51,500 nucleotides of DNA from Prorocentrum cordatum (Eukaryota > Sar > Dinophyceae > Prorocentrales > Prorocentraceae). Below, piece by piece: positions 8,781-18,205 of this stretch (position 1 is its first letter; each line of letters opens with the position of its first letter). Made by a program: the position numbers and the translations under genes. Where the stretch lies: assembly GCA_963575745.1 (NCBI GenBank), contig CAUYUJ010020270.1:233501-285000 (forward strand). The letters run 5' to 3'. The notes beneath the pieces are model-generated. The model made no database searches, was not told the DNA's origin, and saw only the letters and a list, made by a program, of their open reading frames with translations.

Positions 8781-10950
8781 TCGAGTCGAGTCGAGTCGAG
8801 TCGAGTCGCGCCCTGCACAGAAGAAACTTGCCCCAATGAAGAGGAGGGCGGCGTGCTGCTACCAGGCAGGCGGGCCCGCCCGGAGCAACGAGGTTTGAAA
8901 GTACAATTGGTGGGACGAATCAGAAGAGGAGGAGAAGGAGGACAGGAGAGGGGGGGGAGCCGGCTGCTCAGAGCTCGGTGTAGCGAGCTTCCAGTTGGTG
9001 CCATTCCTCAGGAAGTCCAGTTGATGCTTGCTAACCTTGTCCGGCGACTTCCACTATGCCATCAGTCCATCTTCTCGTTGGCCGGCCGATGCGGTCTCTC
9101 GTACTTTGAATACGTCCAGGGCTCCACGATAATACCTTGTAGGACCACTTATCTGTGTAATCTGACACTAATTGTCCAGCTGCTTTCCATTTCCGTGTTC
9201 GGTACTGCGTTATCCAATCAGAAATGCCAATGGTGTCCAACTCTCTTTCGATGTCGCGTGCTGTGCGTTGAAGCCAATGTACCCATGACTCCAAATCGTC
9301 CTCTGTAGCTTCGCCCTGCGCCAGTCTCCGCCTTCTGCCAGAGCCCAAGATAAGTCGTAACATTTGTCGTTGTGTTTTCAACAGTTTCCTCTCCATTTCA
9401 ATGGTCAATGTGCAACAGGCCGCGCCGTACAGCGCGCACGGGGTGACCAAGGAGTCAAGCAGTCGCAATCTCGAGCGAAGCGGGTAGCTTGTGTTCGTGA
9501 GCTCCTCCTTGAAGACGGAAAATTTCTTCCATGCGCAATGAAGCAGGATATCCAATTCCACGCCGTGGGGATCTTGAAAACAATTTTTTCTGCCCAAGTA
9601 CTTGGTGGTCTCCTCTCGTTTAAGAATCTTGGTCGGCATCCCGTTGACCAAAATGTGGTCTTGCGCGGCCTCACCGCGCCTTGCCCGTACATTCGACAGC
9701 ACCACCGTTTTGCTTGTATGTAAAGCGAGCCCACATCGAGCGCAAGCCGTGGAGACATCCGCTAACATGCGTTTGAGACCTGGTAACGAGCTGCTCACCA
9801 ACAGAACATCGTCGGCGAATCGCAAATTTGTAAGCCACTCACCACCCAAGTTGAAGCCGTATGAACCGTCCACCCACATAGCCTTCAGCGGCTGGAAAAT
9901 AAACTCCAGGACGGCATTGAAGAGCACCGGGCTCAAGGGGTCCCCCTGCTTCGTTCCTCTTCGAATGCAGAATTCGCGCGACGTGTTGTCGAGCTTGACC
10001 GTACCAGTCTGCGAAGCATACAACTTTTGCAAAATCGTCACATATGGCTTCGGAACTCCCTGTTGTAGGAGTGCTGCCCAAATACTATCATGTGAAATGC
10101 TATCGAAGGCTTTCTTAAAATCCAAAGTGGCAATCCACAGCGACCTCCCCCATTCGACACATTTGTCATGTAATAATGTGTATGCAAGCAGATGGTCCTC
10201 CGTGCTGTAATTCGTCCGGAATCCGGCTTGATCGATACACTGCGCTGCATCCAGTATTGGCGTCAAGCGTCTCCTCAATAGTTGGTTGAATAATTTGTAT
10301 AATAATGGTATTATTGTTATGGGCCTGTAGTTTGATGGCAACCGCGGGTCCCCGTCCTTGAATAACACAGTTATGGAAGATGATCTCCAACTCTCTGGGG
10401 TCTCAGCTGCAGTATCCAGTACGTCGTTAAACAGACGGGTGATCATCTTGGCCAGAACCTCGCCACCGTCCTTCAACATCTCGCTTCTGATGCCTGCCCG
10501 GTCAGCTGCTTTCCCTCTCTTTAGTGCCCTTATTTCGTCACGTACTTCATTACAAGAGAAGGGCGGGATGGTTTCACCATCGGCGTTTCCAAAGAGTAGT
10601 TGTGGCCCCGTTACTTGGTAGAGATCCTCGCAAAAATCTGCGAATACGTCGGCGATCGCTTGCCTGTCACGGTGGTGCTTCCCAGCTTTGTCGATTGCCT
10701 CCACGATAAAGCTACGTTTCCGAATTGATTTCTCTTTCGGGATGTTCCTCACTCCTTTAAACTCCAACGTGCAGTGCAACACGTCGGAACACCGTGAATC
10801 GGCATCATAGTCAATTGAGCCTTGAGGAACATAGAAAGTAATGTCGGGAACACTTTCTGGAGCATGCAACGGCACATCATGATATAATATAGCCCGTGCT
10901 CGAATCCAATGAGTCTCGAACGACAGACAATGGGTATCAACAAACATACG
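8781..10950 (-). mobile_element. 5'-truncated non-LTR (LINE) retrotransposon
   Basis: One long minus-strand RT reading frame (10947-9031) is followed by an in-frame tail to 8968, then about 160 bp of non-coding sequence ending in a short tandem repeat, GACTC on the minus strand (8781-8808, about 5.5 units). Several LINE clades end in short tandem repeats rather than poly(A); taking the repeat as the 3' end is inference. No endonuclease lies upstream of the RT, so the copy is 5' truncated near 10950. I could not identify target-site duplications. Confidence 0.75.
8968..10947 (-). pseudogene. LINE reverse transcriptase with one internal stop
   Basis: The frame encodes 638 residues, minus strand. 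RT landmarks in order: linker EVRDEIRALKRGKAADRAG, ITVLFKDGDPRLPSNYRPI, AGFRTNYSTEDHL, catalytic motif A LDFKKAFDSISH, motif B GTKQGDPLSPVLFN, motif C LRFADDVLLVSS (FADD about residue 377-380), then TKYLG and a thumb. The C-terminal part has WVHWLQRTARDIE and RPTRRWTDGIVEVAGQG. A TAG at 9033-9031 stops it, but the frame goes on for 20 more codons (LPEEWHQLEARY) to a TGA at 8970-8968. In related LINEs a Trp usually follows the G.G, so TAG probably arose from TGG; that is inference. Apart from this the palm domain is intact. The first ~60 residues before GVRNIPKEKS are not recognised and may be flanking sequence. Confidence 0.85.
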
Positions 10951-13230
10951 ATACTTATATAGGAAGTACTACGCCGTTACAAAAGTTCGTCACGTTTCAT
11001 GAGAGCTTGAAGGTGGCATGGGTTTCGTGTCTTCCTTCCGCGTGAGCAAGCGGGCAGAGGCTGACCACTGCCCTGGCCGCGCCGAGTTGGCCCCCCCTTC
11101 CCCCCTAGAATCCTAGCGGACTGTGTCAAGAGCGGTCGGATCAAAGATCCATTTTTTCTAAAAGTGAGATTTCATCCCTTACTATAATAGTATAGATTTA
11201 AAAAGGGACAGATTGAAATCCCGACGTAAATTCACACGGCTCTAGAAATCCCACCGGGGCGGGATTTGTCTTTGCTTATGCCAGATGATCGACTCTTATT
11301 TTATGACGAAGCTTTTGTAACGCCGATGTATGAGAAAAGGGACCCTGAGACACACGGGGGAGCCTTGAGAGAAAGAAGATGGTGATATTACCAAGTGCCC
11401 CAAGAATGTCAGAAGGCACATCGGTTAGTCGACACATGTGTTTATGGCAGCAGCAGTCAATGGCAAGAAATACAAACGGGCAGCATTGAAATGTACCGAC
11501 ATGAACAGACGCATGGCACACATGAAAATCAATCCGATAATAAAGACTCTGTGAGGAAAGCACACCAAGCCTTGGTACATATACAAGGAACATGTGGAAC
11601 GTATAGAAAAGGGGAGTCGACACATGGGCAGTGCAATTTGTAAGTCAAAAGGGTACAGACGTCAGCAAGAAGAACTCGTATGAGTACTTAGGAAAATGAC
11701 AAGCGATTCCAAGAAGCCCCCCACACTCAAAATAATCGGTCGAACGACAACAGACGTGGAATACGAGCACTCAAGAGGAGTCCAACGCGAAAGACGGAAG
11801 AACGCGAATAATCGCAAGGAGTCTTGCAGGTGCCATTCGGCGCTTGTGGGCGCAAGTTGGCGCCAGCGAGCGACAGTGCGAGCCAGTGCAAGCCAGTGTG
11901 CGCCTGCACGTTGTGCCCTGGTCGCAGGCCAACTTTTCCAGGGTGCCGGATGCGTCAGGATTTTACCGAAAAGGGGGGCCTTCATTGTTTCTTTCATCCA
12001 GTGGCGAGGCCCCCCAAATAATGTTCTGAGAATTCTTTGTGGTTTGCACGAAATGTTATCAGAACATTTCTGGCTGGGGCTGTCTTGCTTTAACACATCG
12101 GGAGTATGTATTAAGAATATTGTTATGTTTGTTCTAACGTGTATGGGTTCTAAGAACATTTCGCAACAGGCCCATAGGAATGCTGGGACGGTCGGTCCCT
12201 GCTCAATTCTTGCGATGGTGCAGTTCTCGTTGACGTGGTTGCCTCGGCCATCGGGGGGACACGGGTCCGGCATGCCCCTTTTGTGCGCGCCGCGGAGCAG
12301 GGCAGGCAGTCAATAGTGTGAGTGCAGTATTCGATGTGCGAATATGAGCACGCGAGCATCGGAACATCTCCGTGCGGATTCCTGCGCAAGTGCCAGGCCG
12401 CGGGCAAGACGCCCTTCTACATCCAGAAGATGCAGCTGGAGATGTCCCTGCCCTGCCGCACACGATTGCAGACGAGAGTGATCACAGTCAAACCACGCGG
12501 CTCGATGTTTTTCAGGTCCCGCCTTAGGTGTTCTTCTGGCGCGTCTAGCACACCGAGGCGCAAATGGGGCCTAAGAGGGCCAGTGCTCCTTGGTTGATGC
12601 CCCTTCTGGTTAAGACTCTGACCAGCGTGAGTGCTTAATTTACACGGTTGTCATGGAGATGTGTCAGGGATCGTTGGCTCTTGTGCCAAACATATCGGAG
12701 TCGTGCATATTGGATCTCGGGCCAGCATCATCGTCTCCCGTTGTCAGTGTTGTTTTGTAGGGCTGTCCCTTGCACACTCTTTGCGCTCTGAAACACCCTC
12801 GTTTTCGATCTCCTGCTGGATCCGCCTCAGCGTCCCCTCCACGTGTGGTGGGGTGAAGTTTGCTTCGTTCTGGAGACAAGCCACGGCTGACAGGGGAACG
12901 AGTCACAAGTCACACAAGGTTGTCGACGTGAATCCAGCAAATTTAGGGATGAGGCACAGTATGCGAGGTTCGTTTCACATCTCCACTCCTTTCGGCTGCG
13001 ACTGCAAACACGGCTTGTAAGTGAATTGTGAATGCGAGTTTGCGCGTTTGAAGAATTTCTGCTCGCTGGTGCCACACTAAAGTATGCGCACTCCAAAGGC
13101 TTACGCCGTTCCGCCGACCCCCAGAAAAGAATCTACGCTGGTTCCGATGTTTAATGCGTTGTCTGCCGCTTTCGGTCGTGCTGCATACGTGTTGTGATTG
13201 TTGATTGGCCTGCTCTTCATCAACGTCTGC
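10951..13230. other. non-genic, AT-richer stretch with short inverted repeats
   Basis: No gene recognised. 11165-11280 contains a fold-back: GATTTCA (11167) with TGAAATC (11213), around TACTATAATAGTA, and AAATCCC with GGGATTT (about 11250-11270). 12020-12068 carries a perfect 10-bp inverted repeat, AATGTTCTGA and TCAGAACATT, with a 29-base loop. From 11660 to 12320 both strands are open without recognisable content. Confidence 0.5.
12322..12500 (+). other. possible isolated exon, unrecognised
   Basis: A plus-strand segment reads CGFLRKCQAAGKTPFYIQKM then QLEMSLPCR, with more natural composition and GC3 than its surroundings. AG dinucleotides precede it (12328-12332). No start, no partner exon and no family were found. 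It could be a gene relic or chance. Confidence 0.25.
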
Positions 13231-13862
13231 TGCGGTGTTTCGTCGGGGCCTCTTCGTGGCCTCGGGGGCGGGCGCCTTTGCAGGGCTCCTGGGGCCTCTT
13301 GGGACCCTCTGGGGTCTGGGGGCTTCTTGGGGACCTCTTAAGGGTATGTTGAAGGTTTGGGGGCTATCTTGTTGTGGGGGAGGGAGGAGGGGCAGGTTCT
13401 CTGAAAGTTCTGAGGCTCCGAGGGCTCGGAGGTACCCCATCCCCCACATGTGGACCCCCCCTTGCACGAAATGAGGGGGGACAGCCAAATGTCTCACAAG
13501 CCTTTCCACCCTGGAGGGTTTGTTGGACGTTTTCCAGGGCCTTGTTAGGGTCATCTTGAGCCGGTTCCAGGACTCGTTGGAATTTTCTCGGGTCCTCTTG
13601 CGCCTTGTACAGCCATTTTGTGCAGCAGTTTTTTCGCCTAGAAACATGGAAAGCCACATAGGTTGATGCACGTACGCTTTGTGTACGATGGTGGCTGTTC
13701 GTTGCCTCTCTCGAACCCTCATAGGGTCTCTACTGCACGTCTTGGAGCCTCTGTGGACCTCTTGTGTTGTCGCCGAGGCCAGCTGGCACTGTTAGGGCCG
13801 TCTTGGAGCCATTCTGGCCCGTTTTGGTGCCGTCTTGGAGGCGTCTTTGGCTGAGTGAGGGT
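13231..13862 (+). repeat. class I degenerate G-rich repeat field, two patches
   Basis: 13250-13620 and 13730-13862 are built from units such as GGCCTCTTGGGACCC, GCCGTCTTGGAG and GCCATTCTGGCC. Unit size is about 11-12 bases with heavy divergence. Same family as 6.76-7.2 kb and 35.5-35.96 kb, in the same orientation. Confidence 0.6.
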
Positions 13863-14560
13863 GGGTAGGGAACGAGCAGGGGGATGGGCGCCGCTGGGCC
13901 CCCCCCCGTTAACTCTGCAGCTGTGGGCGTGGTGAGGGGGGAGGGACTGTGTGGCGGTGAGGCTCTCACACGCCTGATGTCTCCCAGCGGGGTCGGCGGA
14001 TCTGGGCTCTTCGCGGCCCCCAAGCGGCTGCCGCCCTGGTGCCGACATGTTGCAGGTCTGGGCCAGTACATTAGAAGGAGCGTCTTGTACATCCGGTCTC
14101 TGGCGCCAAACGGTCGAGCTGTGTTGCGCTGCTTCGCTGCAGGCTGTCTCTAAAGGGGCACAGTGGCATTTGATCTGCAGTCTCGCCATCATGGCCCTGG
14201 TCAGCCAGAGAAGCACTGGCTGCGTTTCGGCCAAAGCCAAGCAGAGGCTGGCGTTTGCTATATAATGATCCGAGGTGGTCGGACAATATTTCCATGTTAA
14301 TTGGGCCCGGAAGCGAGGCCCCCCTTGCGCCGAAATTGGGAGGGCACGACAGCATTGCACGAAGGCATGACTGCGGAGGTCTGGCCCCCCCCCCTGTTCT
14401 GGTCTTCAGCGACCCACAAGCTGGCTCGACCGCGCGGTCACTCGCGCGCAAGCCTTGCGTCGAAAGGACGCGCGCAGGTGCCCCTTCTTCTCACGTGGCG
14501 TACCAGGTGAGCGGTCTGCGTAAGCCTCCACGTGAGTCACCATGCCAGGGCCCAATTCGG
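13863..14560. other. no recognisable gene
   Basis: GC-rich sequence, open on both strands for stretches. No domain, no exon pattern, no tandem repeat recognised. Confidence 0.4.
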
Positions 14561-14574
14561 ATCCGATGTCGAGT

Positions 14575-14770
14575 TTACCTGGCTGGATCCGGTTTGGTTC
14601 CGGTTTCGTAGCGATCCGAGGCGTTCCGATATTGGCACGGCTTGTTTTGCATCCGGGCCTGGCGCGGCCGGTCCCATTGGATCCCGACTCCGTGCCGATG
14701 CCGCTGATGCAGCCCGATCTGATTTTCCTTCCGATTCGACCTGGTGTCGATGCTGATTGGCCCTGCCATG
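14575..14770 (+). repeat. degenerate GATCCGATT/GGTTTCGG repeat (class III)
   Basis: A run of diverged GATCCG, TTCCGAT and CGGTTTCGG words. Related patches are at 1090-1210, 18650-18715 and 19380-19450. No period is sharp enough to state. Confidence 0.45.
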
Positions 14771-14866
14771 CCCCCCTGCGTAAGTCCCGGGCTTCCCCGT
14801 CGCTCTCCCGTCGGATGGGACGAACGGGCGACGGGGGGATAGGGAAAGGGGGGATTACGAACTCTG

Positions 14867-15280
14867 CTATATGTTGCTGGTTCCCGCAACGCCGCCGGGC
14901 GCCCTCCTCGATCCGCTGGCGCCAATGGCGCCAAGAGGCGCTGGGAAAACCAGCTGCGTGAGCTGATTCATCAACACCCTCCTTTCCCAGACCCGCGACG
15001 TCGTGTTTTTCACAACGTGCCCCGGGAGGCTCAGCCCCATGTTGCGGGACCGATGCTTCTTTCCTAGCCGATTGTTGACGGTCCCGGCGAGGGCCCCGCA
15101 AGGGGCGCGATTTTTCGTGACGCGAAGAGGATCTTTCGTGGTGCGAGGGAGGTATGGGGTTGTTGTCTCCGTATTTCGCCTGACCCGGGCCTGGAGGTCT
15201 GGAGTGTGGGTGTCCATCTTCGCGGCGTTCTTCGTGCCCGCGGTCGTGCAGGGAGGGGCCTGGGACCCGCTCGCGGCCAA
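14867..15280 (-). CDS. possible hypothetical ORF, 137 codons
   Basis: The minus-strand frame starts ATG (15280-15278) and encodes a basic, Thr/Asn-containing product (YLPRTTKDPLRVTKNRAP, MGLSLPGHVVKNTTSRVWE) with composition more protein-like than neighbours. No family recognised. The plus strand of the same stretch is also open and contains a segment reading GTSEAAVLLQAANVLHGIAS (15290-15355) that could be an exon instead. Neither strand has a convincing set of splice sites, so strand and reality are both open. Confidence 0.2.
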   Translation of the reverse strand: MAASGSQAPPCTTAGTKNAAKMDTHTPDLQARVRRNTETTTPYLPRTTKDPLRVTKNRAPCGALAGTVNNRLGKKHRSRNMGLSLPGHVVKNTTSRVWERRVLMNQLTQLVFPAPLGAIGASGSRRAPGGVAGTSNI

Positions 15281-15420
15281 GAGACTGTGGCGGCCCCGGG
15301 CACCTCAGAAGCGGCCGTGCTCTTGCAGGCCGCGAATGTGCTCCACGGGATTGCCTCGAGGCCACTGGCCGTTCTCAGCGCTCGTCCTCCTCCCGGGTGC
15401 TACGAGGTCCCAAATCCTCT

Positions 15421-15505
15421 CTCCTCATCCTCCTCCTTAGCCCTCAAGCCCCCCCTCCTCCTTCTTCTCCTCCTCCTCCTCCTCCTCCTCCTCCTCCTTG
15501 TTATC
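15421..15505 (+). repeat. (TCC/CTC)n microsatellite
   Basis: A triplet pyrimidine tract, purest at 15468-15500. Confidence 0.9.
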
Positions 15506-15554
15506 TCCCTCCGGCTGCCGTTCATCTATGGGCTCCCCATCAGTCGCCGATAGG

Positions 15555-16450
15555 TCAGCCCAACCGTGGTTCCTTTTCCGCTCGGGCCTGGAGGGGCTAG
15601 GGCGGTCGGTCAGATATGGCATGGCATGGCCATAAAAGAGGATTTAGCGGCATATTGGGTTTCCCATCTTTCGGAGTTGTAGGAAACACAGGTATGGCCA
15701 ACAAAAAGGAGGGTACACCAGCTGTATTTGGTATTCCAATAGTTCGATTTATGGGAAGGCTCCCTTATCCGCTCGGGCTTGGGAGGGGCTGGGGCGATCG
15801 GGAGCAAGTATGAGGAACCCAGATATGGCAAAACACAAACTAATAAGGCTCAGTAGTCATATGTGGGTTTCCCATAATTCGCAATGATTGGAAACTCAGA
15901 TATGGCCCGACAATGAGAGTACAGCAGTCAAATCTTGGTTTCCCATGATTTCGAAGTATGGGACACCCAACCGTGGCTCTTTTTCCGCTCGGGCCTGTGG
16001 GAGAGGCTGGGGCGGTCGCGAGCGTTTATGGGAAATTCAGATCTGGCCCAAAAAGGGTGTATAGCGGACATGGGTTTCGCATAATTCTGAATCTTGGGAA
16101 ACCCAGGTACGGCCCAAACAAGTACACCAGCCGTATTTGGGTTTCCCCAAGAAATCAGAATCATGAGAAGCCCAGCAGTGATTCTTTTTCCGCCAGGGTC
16201 TGAGACGGGCTTGGGCGGTCGGGAGAAATAGTGGGACACCCAGATCTAGTCAAAAGCATGATGGCACAGCTGTTAGAGCTCGGTTTCACATGATCCAGAA
16301 TTGTTGGAAACCCAGGTATAGCAAAAAAGGGAGGTGCACCGGCCATAGTTGGGTTTTCCATAATTCGAATTCTGCGACACCCAGCCGTGGTTCCCTTTCC
16401 GCTCGGGCCTGAGAGGGCTTGGGCGGCCAGAAGAAATAATGGTAACCCCA
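15555..16450 (+). repeat. ~205-bp tandem satellite, about 4.3 copies
   Basis: The marker word CTCGGGCCTG (variants allowed) recurs at 15581, 15772, 15988, 16193 and 16402, intervals 191, 216, 205 and 209. Each unit also carries CCAACCGTGG or CCAGCCGTGG, GTACACCAGC, and GGGTTTCCCATAATTC followed 15-20 bases later by GGAAACCCAG, so each unit contains a GGTTTCC/GGAAACC inverted repeat. Diverged partial copies lie at 17470-17610 and 18370-18445. Confidence 0.85.
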
Positions 16451-16514
16451 TGCCCAGGATAATAAAGTACCCCCCCCTTAAGTAGTTTTATCGTCGGCCT
16501 AGACGGGTTTCAAG

Positions 16515-17106
16515 TAGAAGCGGAGGGCACGGAGGCCGAACTTCATTATCACGGGGAAAGTTCGCCATCGAGGTTACTTCCTTCTTATGTTGATAACAAC
16601 ATCAAGCGAAGCGAACACGTTTTTTCAGGATGTCTCAAGCGAAACCAATGTCTTTATGTCTCTTTGTAGTTAGTTATGTCTTTATTTTTTTCTTTCTCTG
16701 TCTCTCTCTCTCTCTCTCTGTCTCTCTATCTCTTTCTCCTCCTCCCTCTGGCGCCCTGAACTTGTTTATCGCTGGGGTTGATTATCCTGGGGAAACGAGG
16801 CACGTGAGCTAAGCTACACGAGCAGATGAAACAGTTTATTTTCATCAAGCGCTTACAAATTAAATATAATACGTTTTAAACTTTTGATTTTTGCTATCTC
16901 CTTCTCCTCTCTTCCTCTTGCTCTTTCTCCTCCTCCTCATCCTCCTCCTCCTCCTCCTCCTCCTCCTCTTCCTCCTCTAACTACCTCCTCTTCTCTTTCT
17001 ATGTTTCTATGTATCTCTCTATCTTTCTTCTCCTCCCCCTGCCCCCCTGAACTTGTTTATCGCTGTGGTTGATTATCCTGGGAAAACGAGGCACATGAGG
17101 AATCTC
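16515..17106 (+). repeat. dispersed 0.6-kb repeat, forward copy of an inverted pair
   Basis: It starts near GGCCGAACTTCATTATCACG and ends near GAGGCACATGAGGAATCTC. Two similar internal modules each contain a CT-rich tract followed by GAACTTGTTTATCGCTG and GATTATCCTGGG (16758 and 17051). A reverse-complement copy lies at 34308-34850. No coding potential recognised. Confidence 0.85.
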
Positions 17107-17280
17107 GAGGATGCCTCAAGCGAAACAAGCAATGATTTAAAGTATGTCTCAAGCGAAATAAGCAATAATTTGAAGATGTCTCAAGCGAAACAGACAAATA
17201 TTTCGAGGATGTCTCAAGCGAAACAAGGAATTCGTTGAGGATGTCTCAACCGAGACAAATCATTGTTGAGGATGTCTCAT
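16626..17280 (+). repeat. cluster of AGGATGTCTCAAGCGAAAC motifs
   Basis: The motif GGATGTCTCAAGCGAAAC or a close variant occurs at about 16627, 17108, 17145, 17176, 17207, 17238 and (decayed) 17268. The copies after 17100 are spaced about 31 bases. It is the reverse complement of the motif that punctuates the 41.4-46 kb complex. Confidence 0.85.
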
Positions 17281-17774
17281 AGAGGACCAAAGACCAAGGA
17301 TCCTCAAGATGTCTTTGGTTTTTTCCTCTTGATATCTCATTATGCTGGCTCTGGCGGGCAACTTTTATTATCTCCCCGAAAACCCGAACTTTACTATCCC
17401 TGGGGGTTTATTATCCGAGGTTTAGGGTTAAACCTTGATGTGGCAAAACACTTGACGGCATAACTGTAATATCTCGGTTTCCCATGATCTGGAATGATTG
17501 GAAACCTAGGAAAGGAAACAACTGGGAAATGCACCTGCCAGTTTTGGGTTTCATTGTTCGAAATCTGCGAAACCCAGCCGTGGCTCCGTTTCTGGGCTCG
17601 CTTGGGAGCGTCCCAAGCGCGACAGCGCGCTCCTGCCGGCTCCTGCCGGCTCCTGCCAGAAACGGCCTCCCCAACATTTCTGTCCCAACCATCCTGTGGT
17701 GTTGGGTCTTCGTTTTGAAGAGAGCGCCCCGCGTCACCTCATCTCCAGCCCTCCTCCCCATTCGCCGTCCTCCT
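17281..17774. other. no gene; diverged satellite copy
   Basis: 17470-17610 is a diverged unit of the ~205-bp satellite (GGTTTCCCATGATC then GGAAACC; CCAGCCGTGGCTCCGTTTC). 17411-17430 contains one telomere-like TTTAGGG, rejected as a telomere. A short tandem, TCCTGCCGGC repeated, is at 17631-17660. Confidence 0.5.
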
Positions 17775-18205
17775 CTCACCCCATTTCGGTACACCCCACA
17801 CGTTTCGTGGCCCCAGAAGGAGTTCCAGCTAAGGTACCAGTGGCGCAGTTCGCATGTTGGCGCCACCCCCGTTTCAGCACACCCCTCACACGTTTCGTGG
17901 CCCCATGAGAAGTTCCAGCTAAGGTCCCAGTGGCGCAGTTCGCATGTCGGCGCCACCTCCATTTCGGCGCACCCCTCACGCGTTTCGTGGCCCCATAGGG
18001 AGCTCCATCTAAGGTCCCAGTGGCGCAGTTCGCATGCGGGCGTCACGCCCATTTCGGCACACCTCTCACGCGTTTAAATGTCCCATCGGGAGCTCCACAG
18101 AGTGCCTCTGTGGCACAGTATGCATGCGGATCCCCACTCATTTCGGCACACTCCTCACACGTTTCGCGACACCATCGGGAGCTCTAACGAAAGCGATGGC
18201 CACAA
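17775..18205 (+). repeat. ~75-85-bp satellite, array 1, about five units
   Basis: Units contain CACGTTTCGTGGCCCCA, GGGAGCTCCA, AAGGTCCCAGTGGCGCAG and TTCGCATG. The last two units are the most diverged. Same family as 31.23-32.30 kb and 34.98-35.09 kb, all in the same orientation. Confidence 0.85.

Noticed and set aside
9364-10621. Plus-strand frames of 87-202 codons
   Set aside because: Antisense shadows of the LINE reverse transcriptase on the minus strand.
5880-10950. Endonuclease fragment and reverse transcriptase as one LINE
   Set aside because: Both are minus strand, but the endonuclease lies downstream of the RT, opposite to the order within a LINE, with 2.3 kb of unrelated repeats between.
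11662-12316. Two overlapping 200-codon frames on opposite strands
   Set aside because: Neither has a recognisable motif, splice-consistent ends or a codon bias that favours one strand. Treated as chance.
17405-17432. Telomere repeat (TTTAGGG)
   Set aside because: One copy only, inside GGTTTAGGGTTAAACC; no tandem run.
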